A stretch of DNA of 64,000 bases from Pseudarthrobacter sulfonivorans (GTDB lineage Bacteria; Actinomycetota; Actinomycetes; Actinomycetales; Micrococcaceae). Position numbers and translations under genes: made by a program. Within the stretch, counting starts at the first letter, position 1. The number at the start of each line of letters is the position of its first letter. The DNA lies in the NCBI RefSeq assembly GCF_001484605.1, contig NZ_CP013747.1, positions 2,914,001 to 2,978,000 on the forward strand, read 5' to 3'. This document shows, in pieces, positions 1 to 8,331 of this stretch. The notes beneath the pieces are model-generated. The model was not told the origin of the DNA. It searched no databases and saw only the letters and a list, made by a program, of their open reading frames with translations.

Positions 1-414
1 GAACTCGGAACCCGCGGACACGTGGACATCGTGGCCGCTATCCCGTCGCCCGGTGTGCTGCTGGTCCACTCCCAGCGCAACCCATCACACCCGGACTTCC
101 AGATCACCGCCGATATCATCGCGATGCTCGCCGGGACCCGGGACGCGCAGGGCCGTGTCTGGGACATCGTGGAGGTACCGGCCCCGGACACGCTGCGCGA
201 CGAGCTCGACTGGGTCGACTACAGCTACATCAACCATCTGGTGGTGAACGGAGGCGTCATCGCCTGCAGATTCGACGACCCCGCGGACGCGGGAGCCCGC
301 CGGATCCTGGAGCAGGCGTATCCGGGCCGGGAAGTGGTGACGGTCGATGCCCGCGCCATCTTCGCCCGGGGCGGCGGCATCCATTGCATCACCCAGCATC
401 AGCCGGCCGTCTGA
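1..414 (+). CDS. Agmatine deiminase / peptidylarginine deiminase-family protein, C-terminal part
   Basis: The reading frame is open from base 1, so the 5' end lies outside the window; 137 residues are visible. The family hydrolyses guanidino groups, for example agmatine to N-carbamoylputrescine. Visible family marks are TRGHVDIVA near the start, holding the catalytic His, and GGGIHCITQ at the end, whose Cys (about residue 129 of the visible part) is the expected nucleophile, followed by the short QHQP tail usual for agmatine deiminases. A strong hairpin follows the stop. The exact substrate cannot be told from the C-terminus alone. Confidence 0.85.
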   Translation, partial: ELGTRGHVDIVAAIPSPGVLLVHSQRNPSHPDFQITADIIAMLAGTRDAQGRVWDIVEVPAPDTLRDELDWVDYSYINHLVVNGGVIACRFDDPADAGARRILEQAYPGREVVTVDARAIFARGGGIHCITQHQPAV

Positions 415-435
415 CCGCGGCAGCCATGAAGACCC

Positions 436-469
436 CTGCTGTGGGCGACGTGCCCGCCGCCCACAGCAG
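436..469 (+). terminator. Hairpin terminator after the deiminase gene
   Basis: CTGCTGTGGGCG (436-447) pairs perfectly with CGCCCACAGCAG (458-469) around a 10-base loop, 22 bases after the stop codon. No clear T run follows, as is common in high-GC actinobacteria. Confidence 0.75.
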
Positions 470-558
470 AGGCTTTCCACGGCAATACCACCGGTAGTCT
501 CGCCTCAGCCGTTGGACGCTCAGTTGCACTCGGCAACTGACGTATGTTTCCGACCGCC

Positions 559-663
559 GTGTACGGGCCCAAGGGCCTGCGCTTCAACGCCGTCGCCCCC
601 GGCCCCACGATCACCAACATCGTGGCCATCCTTGCGTCCGACGGCGGCTGGTCGGCGCTGTAG
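559..663 (+). pseudogene. Short-chain dehydrogenase relic with internal deletion
   Basis: One frame reads VYGPKGLRFNAVAPGPTITN (the post-active-site SDR segment) joined directly to an ILASDGGWSAL ending and a stop at 661-663. In intact SDRs several dozen residues separate these blocks, so the middle of the gene has been deleted while frame and stop codon survive. No N-terminal Rossmann part or start is present. The same tail recurs at 19,641-19,791, and shorter pieces at 11,312 and 43,815. The dispersed hairpin follows the stop 18 bases later. Confidence 0.75.
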
Positions 664-680
664 GGGAGCCGCACCCAACG

Positions 681-720
681 CAAACGGACGACGGCGGGGT
701 GTCCCGCCGTCGTCCGTTTG
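681..720. repeat. Dispersed hairpin repeat, copy 1
   Basis: Perfect 18-bp stem (681-698 with 703-720) and a 4-base loop. Relative to the consensus stem, the outer AAGCGG/CCGCTT is AAACGG/CCGTTT, a paired change that keeps the stem. The left flank GCACCCAACGCAAA matches other copies. It lies between a rightward SDR relic and the leftward alditol oxidase gene, so it can serve as a bidirectional terminator. Confidence 0.9.
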
Positions 721-807
721 AGGACTGGTGGTGTGTGCGGGAGCGCCTAAGCCGTGGCAGCGACCAGCTGGCGGTTGCCGCGACGTCTCCCCTTACTCGC
801 CAACCGC

Positions 808-2064
808 TTACCGTGAGCTCACCGCCGGGACGCCGAGAATGCTGTCCAGCAGCCCGTTGCGGAACTTTCCCTCCGGATCGTGCGCCGATGCCAGCGAGCG
901 GAAGTCCGTTAAGCGGGGGTACAGGGAGTCCCAGTCGTGACCGCCGGGCGTGAAAAGCTTGCCCCAGTGCGGCCTAGCCCCGAACGGCCGCAGCAGGTCC
1001 TCGAGCTGCGGAAGAACGGCTTCCACCTGCGGCTGCAGAGGCTTCCAGGTGAAGTGCAGCGCAACGCTCTGCTGCCGGTAGAAGGGGCTGAGCCAGAATT
1101 CGTCCGCGGCGCCGGTCCGGATTTCGGAGACAAACAGCAGGGGTGCAAGTTTGTCCGCCAGGTTCCGCACTGCCTGGATCGCAGCAGGTGCCTGCTCCAG
1201 CGGCAGGATGAATTCGCTCTGCAGTTCCTCACCGTTGCTGGGCGTGAACTCGTGGCGGAAATGCGGTAGCCGGTCCAGCCATAGCCCGGGCTCATCCATC
1301 TGGACGGTGCAGTTCTCGGCCGACATCCCCGGCAACGGGTGCCGCGGGCCGGTGGCTGCCGTGGCGCCGAACAGTTCACCGAGGGGAGGCTCCGAGTCCA
1401 ACGCCTTGAGCCAGACCTGGCTGATGCTATCGCCCACATAATCGGTGAAAAGACTCACGCTGTAGGCGCTGGACACAAGCCGCGTGAAATCCGCCAGTGC
1501 CCGTTCCCACGGCAGGTTTTCCAATACACGCTGGCGCATGCTGAAGCTCGGCCGGACGGCAAGCTGGAGGCCGGTGACGATGCCAAAAGCGCCCAGGCCC
1601 ACCACGCTGCCCAGGAATTCCTCGCCGTCCGCGCGGGACAGCGATACCTGCTCGCCGGAGGGCCGGACCAGATCAATGCCCTCCACCGCTCCGGCCAGGG
1701 AGAGGTTGTTTACACCGGATCCATGGGTGCCCGTCTGGACTGCCCCGGCCACGGAAATGTGGGGGAGCGACGCCAGATTGTGGATGGCCACGCCGGACTG
1801 CTGCAGCGTACGGCACAGGGCACCGTAGCTCACTCCGCCGCTGACGCGGACGCTCTGCCGGTCCGAGTCCAGTTCGATGTGCTGCGGCAGTGCATCCAGC
1901 AGCACGTGCACGCCGTCCGTGTCCCCGATGCGGTTGAAAGAGTGCCGCGATCCCAGGGCCTTGACCCGGCCGGAGCGCGCCACCACCTGGGCGAGCTCAG
2001 CCACCGACTCCGGGCGCAGGACGTCCGCTGATGAGTAGTTGAGATTTCCTGCCCAGTTCTTCAT
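808..2064 (-). CDS. FAD-dependent alditol oxidase (xylitol/sorbitol oxidase type)
   Basis: 418 residues, the usual length of actinobacterial alditol oxidases (AldO), which oxidise the terminal hydroxyl of polyols with O2, giving aldose and H2O2. The N-terminal PP-loop FAD domain shows GSRHSFN near residue 42, where the His is the expected covalent flavin anchor, then VSGGVSYGALC and TGTHGSG. The C-terminal half is the substrate domain of the vanillyl-alcohol oxidase superfamily (D-arabinono-lactone oxidase-like). ATG at 2064. It is divergent from a LacI gene, with a LacI-type operator 40 bases upstream, so it probably belongs to the arabinose/arabitol regulon. A lactone oxidase is the alternative. 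Confidence 0.85.
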   Translation of the reverse strand: MKNWAGNLNYSSADVLRPESVAELAQVVARSGRVKALGSRHSFNRIGDTDGVHVLLDALPQHIELDSDRQSVRVSGGVSYGALCRTLQQSGVAIHNLASLPHISVAGAVQTGTHGSGVNNLSLAGAVEGIDLVRPSGEQVSLSRADGEEFLGSVVGLGAFGIVTGLQLAVRPSFSMRQRVLENLPWERALADFTRLVSSAYSVSLFTDYVGDSISQVWLKALDSEPPLGELFGATAATGPRHPLPGMSAENCTVQMDEPGLWLDRLPHFRHEFTPSNGEELQSEFILPLEQAPAAIQAVRNLADKLAPLLFVSEIRTGAADEFWLSPFYRQQSVALHFTWKPLQPQVEAVLPQLEDLLRPFGARPHWGKLFTPGGHDWDSLYPRLTDFRSLASAHDPEGKFRNGLLDSILGVPAVSSR

Positions 2065-2103
2065 GTGCTCGGCTTTCGGGTGAAGGTAAGTTTCGCTCCA
2101 CCA

Positions 2104-2121
2104 ACTGTGAGCGCTAACAAT
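2104..2121. promoter_or_regulatory. LacI-type operator upstream of the alditol oxidase
   Basis: ACTGTGAGCGCTAACAAT is an imperfect palindrome centred on GCGC. Its right half GCGCTAACAATTT is identical to the box at 3264-3281 upstream of the ABC operon. It sits between the divergent oxidase and LacI genes. Confidence 0.7.
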
Positions 2122-2242
2122 TTCCCTGTCAAGACGCTTCGGCCGCCTGCCGCCGAGGAGGGCGGTAACATCGTCAGCAGGTCATCCGCGGCGGCATTCA
2201 CTGGCCGCCGGCTCTGGCCCAAAAGGCTTTGAAAGGGGAGAA

Positions 2243-3244
2243 GTGCGCGCAACGGTCAAGGATGTCGCGCGTCGTGCCGGTGTTTCACCCAAGACGGTCT
2301 CGAACGTGATGAATGGGATCATTCCGGTGAGCGGAGCCACCAGGACCAAGGTGGAGCAGGCGATTCTCGAGCTAGATTATGTGCCCAACCTCTCCGCCCG
2401 CGGACTGCGCAACGGGAGGTCCGGTGTGATCGCACTGGCCCTGCCTGATCTCGGCACGCCGTACTCGGCAGAAATTGCCCACCACATTGTGGAGGTGGCG
2501 CACGAGCAGGGCTGGATCGTGCAGATCGAGGAAACCGGCTCCGATCCCCAGCGCGAGCACGAACTCATGGTGCGCGCCCGCTCCAACCTGATCGACGGGC
2601 TGATCCTCAACCCTGTGGTGCTGGACGAGAGCGCCGTCCAGGTGGGCGTTGCCCTTCCGCCCGTGGTCCTGCTCGGCGAGGTCACACAAAGGCTCGCCGA
2701 CCGCGTCTTCGTGGACAGCTTCGGTGCCGCCCGCGACATGACGCTCGCCTTGGCGCAGTCCGGGCGCCGACGGATCGCCGTCCTGGGAACCACCCAAGGC
2801 AGGGGATCGGCTGCGGCGATCCAGAGAACCCGGGGCTATGAAGAGGCGTTGGAGATCCTCGGCATCGAACGGGACGAGTCACTGCTGATTCCTTGCGAAA
2901 AGTGGACGCCGCAGACTGCTGCCGATGCGCTCACTGCCTACCTGGACTCCCACCCCCTTCCCGAGGCGCTGTTCTGTTTCACGGATTCCATGGCCATCGG
3001 CGCCCTGAGTGTGCTGTGGAAGAGAGGCTTGCGCATCCCGGAGGACATTGCGGTGGCGGGCTTTGATGACATCGCCGACGGCCGCTACGCGGTTCCATCA
3101 CTGACCACGGTCTCCTTCGACAAGCGTGCCATTGCCAGCGAAGCCCTGCGCCTGCTCACGGAGCGGATGGTCGACAGGGGCCACGAGCAGCGCGTGGTTT
3201 CCGTGGATTACAACATCGTGGAGCGGGACAGCACCCGCACCTGA
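2243..3244 (+). CDS. LacI-family transcriptional repressor of the arabinoside regulon
   Basis: 333 residues. The N-terminal helix-turn-helix is TVKDVARRAGVSPKTVSNVM, followed by the hinge helix and a periplasmic-binding-protein-like sensor domain (about residues 60-330) ending in VAGFDDIADGRYAVPSLTTV, typical of the family. GTG start at 2243 with a GAAAGGGGAG ribosome-binding site. It lies between the alditol oxidase and the sugar ABC operon, both of which carry matching operators, so it is the likely local repressor; an arabinose- or arabinoside-type inducer is inferred from the neighbours. Confidence 0.9.
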   Translation: MRATVKDVARRAGVSPKTVSNVMNGIIPVSGATRTKVEQAILELDYVPNLSARGLRNGRSGVIALALPDLGTPYSAEIAHHIVEVAHEQGWIVQIEETGSDPQREHELMVRARSNLIDGLILNPVVLDESAVQVGVALPPVVLLGEVTQRLADRVFVDSFGAARDMTLALAQSGRRRIAVLGTTQGRGSAAAIQRTRGYEEALEILGIERDESLLIPCEKWTPQTAADALTAYLDSHPLPEALFCFTDSMAIGALSVLWKRGLRIPEDIAVAGFDDIADGRYAVPSLTTVSFDKRAIASEALRLLTERMVDRGHEQRVVSVDYNIVERDSTRT

Positions 3245-3263
3245 AACGAGAGCGGCCCACCAA

Positions 3264-3281
3264 ATTGTGGGCGCTAACAAT
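3264..3281. promoter_or_regulatory. LacI-type operator upstream of the arabinoside ABC operon
   Basis: ATTGTGGGCGCTAACAAT, 7 of 9 positions symmetric, shares its right half with the site at 2104-2121. It lies 147 bases before the lipoprotein gene. Confidence 0.75.
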
Positions 3282-3297
3282 TTTCTCTTGCCCTGTC

Positions 3298-3315
3298 CAT
3301 TACATCGATGTAATG
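3298..3315. promoter_or_regulatory. Perfect 18-bp palindrome, second operator
   Basis: CATTACATCGATGTAATG is a perfect palindrome centred on CG, 17 bases beyond the first operator. It has the symmetry of a LacI-family site but a different sequence, so a second regulator may act on the ABC operon. Confidence 0.65.
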
Positions 3316-3427
3316 TGAGGCGTGCGTCACCCCTGAAGGCATCGGCCCGGGAACAGGGACGCACCGGAACCGGAGTTTTGAGCAACAAGAAGTGACCTTT
3401 CCGCGGACCCATCCAAAGGAGTGACGG

Positions 3428-4759
3428 GTGAAGCAGTTTGAATTTTTCGGGAAGCAAGTGTCCCGACGGCAGTTATTGACAGGAACGGCAGCCTTAGGCA
3501 GTGTCCTGGTAGCAGGCGGCCTGACGGGCTGCGGCGGAAACGCCCAAGCCTCCGGCCTGCGGGACATCGGGTTCTGGCACCTGCTGTCCGGCGGTGACGG
3601 CATCAAGATGCAGGCCATGATCACCAGCGCCAACCAGGCCAACCCCGGCTTCAAGGTGCACCCCACGGTCCTGGCCTGGGGCCCGCCGTACTACACCAAA
3701 CTGGCCATGGCATCGGCCGGCGGGCGGCCGCCCGAAGTGGCCATCATGCATGCCAGCCGGGTTCCCGGTTACGCCCCCGGCGGGCTCATTGACCCCTGGG
3801 ACCTGGACCTGCTGGCCGAGCACGGCGTCACCGGGGACAACTTTGCGCCACGCATCTGGGAGAAGAGCCAGCAGAACGGCAAGGTGTTCTCCATCGCCCT
3901 GGATTCGCACCCGTTTGTCATGTTCTACAACACGGACATCGCCAGCAAGGCCGGCGTCCTCGGGAGCAACGGACAACTGCAGGAGGTAACGTCTCCGCAG
4001 GCGTTCATGGCCATGGCCAGGGAAATGCAGAAGGTCACCCAGGCCCACGGTCTGTCCTTCGGTTACCTCGGCAGCGGCTCCCAGATGTGGCGGCTCTTCT
4101 ACACGCTCTACAAGCAGCACGGCGCGGACATGGAACTGATCCCCGGCCAGCCAATGAAAGTGGACCGCGACGCCGCGATTGAGTCCTTGGAATTCATGGC
4201 GTCGCTCTTTGATGACACCGTCGCTGCCAAGGCCGGCGACATCAGCACGGGCATCGCGGAGTTCGCCCGCGGCGACTCGGGAATGCTGTTCAGCGGAGTG
4301 TGGGAATTGCCCACGCTCAAGAAAGCCGGGCTTCCGGTGGACGCTGCCACCATTCCCACGCTGTACGGAACGCCGGCATCCTACGCAGACTCGCACTCGT
4401 TCGTCCTGCCGCGGCAGCTGAATGTGGATGACGCGAAGCGGCGGGACGTCTACAAGTTCGTGAGCGATGTCCTCAAAGGATCAATCTCCTGGGCGGAAGC
4501 CGGGCACATTCCGGCCTACCAGCCCGTGGTCCAGTCGCAGGCATACCGCGACCTCACGCCGCAGATCCACTACGCCAACGCAGCGGACATCATCGCCTAC
4601 GATCCCGAAGCCTGGTTCAGCGGCTCGGGCTCTGACTGGCAGACCTACTTTGCGGAGAACGTCCAGAACGTGTTCCTGGGCCGCGACAAGGCGGCCGCAG
4701 GTTGGGACGCCTTTGAACGCCGCACCAACACCCTTCTTTCCCGGCCCAACCCGGTCTAA
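3428..4759 (+). CDS. Sugar ABC transporter substrate-binding lipoprotein (arabinoside type)
   Basis: 443 residues. The N-terminus has a twin-arginine motif (SRRQLL, residues 12-17) and a lipobox LTGC near residue 36, so it is probably a Tat-exported lipoprotein. The body is a family 1 extracellular solute-binding protein. GTG start at 3428 with an AAGGAG site. First gene of a tight operon with two permeases and a GH51 arabinofuranosidase; no ATPase is encoded, so it probably shares an MsiK/UgpC-type ATPase from elsewhere. Arabinose oligosaccharides are the likely ligand, by context. Confidence 0.9.
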   Translation: MKQFEFFGKQVSRRQLLTGTAALGSVLVAGGLTGCGGNAQASGLRDIGFWHLLSGGDGIKMQAMITSANQANPGFKVHPTVLAWGPPYYTKLAMASAGGRPPEVAIMHASRVPGYAPGGLIDPWDLDLLAEHGVTGDNFAPRIWEKSQQNGKVFSIALDSHPFVMFYNTDIASKAGVLGSNGQLQEVTSPQAFMAMAREMQKVTQAHGLSFGYLGSGSQMWRLFYTLYKQHGADMELIPGQPMKVDRDAAIESLEFMASLFDDTVAAKAGDISTGIAEFARGDSGMLFSGVWELPTLKKAGLPVDAATIPTLYGTPASYADSHSFVLPRQLNVDDAKRRDVYKFVSDVLKGSISWAEAGHIPAYQPVVQSQAYRDLTPQIHYANAADIIAYDPEAWFSGSGSDWQTYFAENVQNVFLGRDKAAAGWDAFERRTNTLLSRPNPV

Positions 4760-4786
4760 CCGCACCGAGCGACAAAGGAGTCCTTC

Positions 4787-5743
4787 ATGAGTTCTTCACT
4801 AGCGTCCCGGCGCAGCACCGGCCAGCCGGACATCGCCACAGCGACCCCACCCCAACCAACACGCCGCCCCTCGCAGAGCCGGACCAGGAGCAACCTGAGC
4901 GGCTGGGGATTCGCCACCCCGTTCCTGGTCTTTTTCCTGGTCTTCCTGGTGTGGCCCATTCTCTACGGCATCTACATGAGCCTGACGGGCAAGTCCCTGA
5001 CCGGCGCCAATGACAGCCTGATCGGCTTCGCGAACTACGCCGAGGCACTGGCCGACGCCGACATGTGGCGCTCCCTGGGAAACACGTTCTACTTCACCGT
5101 CATCAGCACCGTCCCGCTGGTCCTCGTGGCCCTGGTGATGGCTGCCCTGCTGAACGTCGGGCTGCCTGCCCAGTGGCTGTGGCGGCTTTCCTACTTCGCC
5201 CCGTACCTGCTGGCCTCCACCGTGGTCTCGCTGTTCTTCACCTGGATGTACAACCCGCAGCTTGGCCTGATCAATGACTCCCTCTCCAAGATCGGCCTCC
5301 CCAAAGTCGCCTGGCTCAACGATCCCAACGTGGCCATGTGGGCGATCGTCATCGCCACGCTGTGGTGGACGGTGGGGTTCAATTTCCTGCTGTACCTGGC
5401 CGCGATGCAGAACATCCCCGTACAGCACTACGAGGCAGCGTCCCTGGACGGCGCCGGAGCCTGGCGGCAGTTCTTCTCGATCACCCTGCCGCAGCTGACC
5501 CCCACCACGGTGATGATCGTGCTCCTCCAGATCCTCGCGTCGATGAAGATCTTCGATCAGGTGTACCAGATGACCGCCGGCGGGCCCGGAGGATCAACCC
5601 GCCCGGTGGTGCAGTACATCTTTGAAACCGGCTTCACCGGCTACCGGCTGGGGTACTCCGCAGCCATCTCCTACATTTTCTTCGGACTGATCGTGCTCGT
5701 TTCGGTCATGCAGTTCGCCGTCACCCGCCGCAGGAGTGCATAA
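4787..5743 (+). CDS. Sugar ABC transporter permease (MalF/AraP type)
   Basis: 318 residues. A proline- and arginine-rich cytoplasmic head (about 40 residues) precedes six predicted membrane spans. The EAA loop is visible as EAASLDGAGAWRQFFSITLP near residue 220, the site that docks the ATPase. ATG at 4787 with an AAAGGAG site 28 bases after the lipoprotein stop. It pairs with the next gene to form the heterodimeric channel of a CUT1 carbohydrate importer. Confidence 0.92.
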   Translation: MSSSLASRRSTGQPDIATATPPQPTRRPSQSRTRSNLSGWGFATPFLVFFLVFLVWPILYGIYMSLTGKSLTGANDSLIGFANYAEALADADMWRSLGNTFYFTVISTVPLVLVALVMAALLNVGLPAQWLWRLSYFAPYLLASTVVSLFFTWMYNPQLGLINDSLSKIGLPKVAWLNDPNVAMWAIVIATLWWTVGFNFLLYLAAMQNIPVQHYEAASLDGAGAWRQFFSITLPQLTPTTVMIVLLQILASMKIFDQVYQMTAGGPGGSTRPVVQYIFETGFTGYRLGYSAAISYIFFGLIVLVSVMQFAVTRRRSA

Positions 5744-5745
5744 CC

Positions 5746-6642
5746 ATGGCAACCCCTACCCTCACCCGCCCCGCACCACGCACAAGCACCAGCGAAGGGC
5801 TCCGCCGCCTCCGCAAGAAGATGACTGCGGGCAAGATCGCCGCGCTCGTTGTTGCGGCGTTCATCGCCGTGCTGTGGCTGATTCCGTTTGCCTGGGCCAC
5901 GGCCACCGCTTTCAAGACCGAGACGGATGCCGCCGCTCCGAAGGTCAGCTGGATGCCGCCGTCGGGCTTTACCGCTGAAGCGTTCGTCAAGGTATTCCAG
6001 GACGGCAACATCCCGCTCTGGACCTGGAACTCGTTCTACACCTCGGCGGCCATCACGGCGATCACGCTGGTGATCTCGGCGCTGGTGGCCTACGCCCTGT
6101 CCCGGATCGACTTCAAAGGCAAAAAGGTGCTGATGACGGTGATCATTGCCTCGATCATCATCCCGCCGCCGGTCCTCATCATCCCGCTCTTCTACCAAAT
6201 GCTGGCGCTGCACCTGATCGATACCTCGTGGGCCATCATCCTGCCGCAGGTCATCCACCCGGCCATGGTGTTCGTGCTCAAGAAGTTCTTCGACCAGATT
6301 CCCCGCGAACTCGAGGAAGCCGCGGTGATGGACGGTGCCAGCCGCCTGCGGATCTTCACCCAGATCATCCTGCCGTTGTCCCGGCCCATCCTGGCCGCCG
6401 TCGCGATCTTTGTGTTCATCGGTGCCTGGAACAACTTCCTGTGGCCGTTCATTGCCACGAACGACGGCGCGCTCCTCACCCTTCCGGTGGGGCTGCAGAC
6501 CATCAAGAGCGCGTACGGCATCCAGTACGCGCAGAACATGGCCTCCGCGCTCCTCGCGGCACTGCCCCTGATCCTCGTCTTCCTGTTCTTCCAGCGCCAG
6601 ATCATCAAGGGCGTCGCGACGACGGGACTCGCCGGAACCTGA
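5746..6642 (+). CDS. Sugar ABC transporter permease (MalG/AraQ type)
   Basis: 298 residues, starting 2 bases after the partner permease stop, which suggests translational coupling. Six membrane spans follow a basic head; the EAA motif is EEAAVMDGASRLRIFTQIIL near residue 190. It is the second half of the CUT1 channel. The next gene encodes the arabinofuranosidase, so import and intracellular hydrolysis of arabinosides are co-expressed. Confidence 0.92.
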   Translation: MATPTLTRPAPRTSTSEGLRRLRKKMTAGKIAALVVAAFIAVLWLIPFAWATATAFKTETDAAAPKVSWMPPSGFTAEAFVKVFQDGNIPLWTWNSFYTSAAITAITLVISALVAYALSRIDFKGKKVLMTVIIASIIIPPPVLIIPLFYQMLALHLIDTSWAIILPQVIHPAMVFVLKKFFDQIPRELEEAAVMDGASRLRIFTQIILPLSRPILAAVAIFVFIGAWNNFLWPFIATNDGALLTLPVGLQTIKSAYGIQYAQNMASALLAALPLILVFLFFQRQIIKGVATTGLAGT

Positions 6643-6702
6643 TCCGGCACCTTACTTACCACTCCCCAAAAGACCTGAACCACAACCAAGGAGATACCGC
6701 AC

Positions 6703-8241
6703 ATGTCCCGCGCACGGATCACCCTCGACCGCGACTTCACCATCGGCGAAGTCCCCCGCCGCCTGTTCGGCTCCTTCGTGGAGCACATGGGCCGCTGCGT
6801 CTACACCGGCATCTACGAGCCGGGCCACCCGGAGGCTGACGAGAACGGCTTCCGCCAGGACGTGCTCAAGCTCGTCAAGGAACTCGGTGCCACCGTCATC
6901 CGGTACCCCGGCGGCAACTTCGTCTCCGGCTACAACTGGGAAGACGGCATCGGCCCGCGGGAGAACCGTCCCCGCCGGCTGGACGGCGCCTGGCACACCG
7001 TGGAAACCAACGCGTTCGGGCTGCACGAATTCGTGGACTGGTCACGCCAGGCCGGCACAGAAATCATGGAAGCCATCAACCTGGGCACCAGGGGAGTGGA
7101 CGCGGCCCGCGAGATCGTGGAATACGCCAACCACCCCGGCGGCACTTACTGGTCAGACCTCCGCGCCAAGAACGGCCACAAGGATCCGTTCGACATCAAG
7201 CTCTGGTGCCTGGGCAACGAGATGGACGGGCCGTGGCAGATCGGCCACAAGACCGCTGAGGAATACGGCCGCCTGGCGCAGGAAGCCGCCAAGGCCATGC
7301 GCTTCGTGGACCCGGACATCGAACTCGTGGCCTGCGGAAGCTCCAGCTCCAACATGCCGACGTTCGGCGACTGGGAGCAGACGGTCCTGACGCACACCTA
7401 TGACGAGGTGGACTACGTCTCCCTCCACGCCTACTACCAGGAGAACGAGGGCGACGTCGGCAGCTTCCTCGCCAGCGCAGTGGACACTGACTACTTCATC
7501 GAGTCCGTGATCGCCACCGCCGACGCCGTGCGTGCCAAGGGCAAACACAAAAAGCACATCAACCTGTCCTTCGACGAGTGGAACGTTTGGTACCAGCGCG
7601 GCCTGGACACCGAGGACCAGCCGCACAACGTCGCCAAGGCGGGCTGGCGCGAGCACCCCCGCGTCATCGAGGACAAGTACAACGTGACGGACGCCGTGGT
7701 GGTGGGAACCCTGCTGAACTCGCTGCTCCGCCACGGCGACCGCGTCAAGATCGCCAACCAGGCGCAGCTGGTCAACGTCATTGCACCGATCCTGTCAGAG
7801 GAGAACGGACCTGCCTGGAAGCAGACCATCTTCCACCCGTTCGCCCGCATGGCGGAGCTGGCCAAGGGCCAGATCCTGCGGCTGTCCGTGGACTCGGACA
7901 AGTACGAGAATGCCCGCTTCGGCGGCACCGACCTGGTGGACGTCAGCGCAACGTGGAACGAGGAAACGGGCCGTGTGGCACTGTTCTTCGCGAACCGCGG
8001 CCTGGAGGAGGCTGCCGACGTCGAGGTCGCCCTGCGCGGGTTCGACGCCAGCCGGGTGGTCCGTGCCGAGGTCCTGGAAATTCCGGAAGGCGGGGACCGT
8101 TTCACGGCCAACACCCAAAGCCGTCCGGACCAGGTGGGGCTCAAGCCGCTGGAAGGTGCCAAGGCGAGCGGCTCCGAGCTCCGGCTAACGCTGCCGGCGC
8201 TGTCCTGGGCCGTTATCGAGCTGGACGTCGTCAAGAACTGA
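6703..8241 (+). CDS. abfA: Alpha-L-arabinofuranosidase, GH51
   Basis: 512 residues, typical of intracellular GH51 enzymes that release terminal arabinofuranose from oligosaccharides. No signal peptide is seen. The acid/base Glu is in GNEMDG (E173) and the nucleophile Glu in SFDEWNVWY (E292); the (beta/alpha)8 barrel is followed by a C-terminal beta-sandwich ending near VIELDVV. ATG at 6703 with an AAGGAG site. Last gene of the LacI-controlled operon, which ends at a dispersed hairpin. Confidence 0.95.
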   Translation: MSRARITLDRDFTIGEVPRRLFGSFVEHMGRCVYTGIYEPGHPEADENGFRQDVLKLVKELGATVIRYPGGNFVSGYNWEDGIGPRENRPRRLDGAWHTVETNAFGLHEFVDWSRQAGTEIMEAINLGTRGVDAAREIVEYANHPGGTYWSDLRAKNGHKDPFDIKLWCLGNEMDGPWQIGHKTAEEYGRLAQEAAKAMRFVDPDIELVACGSSSSNMPTFGDWEQTVLTHTYDEVDYVSLHAYYQENEGDVGSFLASAVDTDYFIESVIATADAVRAKGKHKKHINLSFDEWNVWYQRGLDTEDQPHNVAKAGWREHPRVIEDKYNVTDAVVVGTLLNSLLRHGDRVKIANQAQLVNVIAPILSEENGPAWKQTIFHPFARMAELAKGQILRLSVDSDKYENARFGGTDLVDVSATWNEETGRVALFFANRGLEEAADVEVALRGFDASRVVRAEVLEIPEGGDRFTANTQSRPDQVGLKPLEGAKASGSELRLTLPALSWAVIELDVVKN

Positions 8242-8260
8242 CTCCTGCCGCACCAGTGCT

Positions 8261-8298
8261 GAGCGGACGACGGCGGGAGGTCCCGCCGTCGTCCGCTC
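8261..8298. repeat. Dispersed hairpin repeat, copy 2
   Basis: Perfect 18-bp stem (8261-8278 with 8281-8298) and a GG loop, between the converging arabinofuranosidase and amidohydrolase genes. Probable bidirectional terminator. Confidence 0.9.
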
Positions 8299-8331
8299 TG
8301 CAGTTTCTGGGGCTGGGGACGCCACCGGCGC

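Noticed and set aside
1339..2031. 230-codon plus-strand frame over the alditol oxidase
   Set aside because: Antisense shadow of a 418-residue flavoprotein with recognisable FAD motifs.
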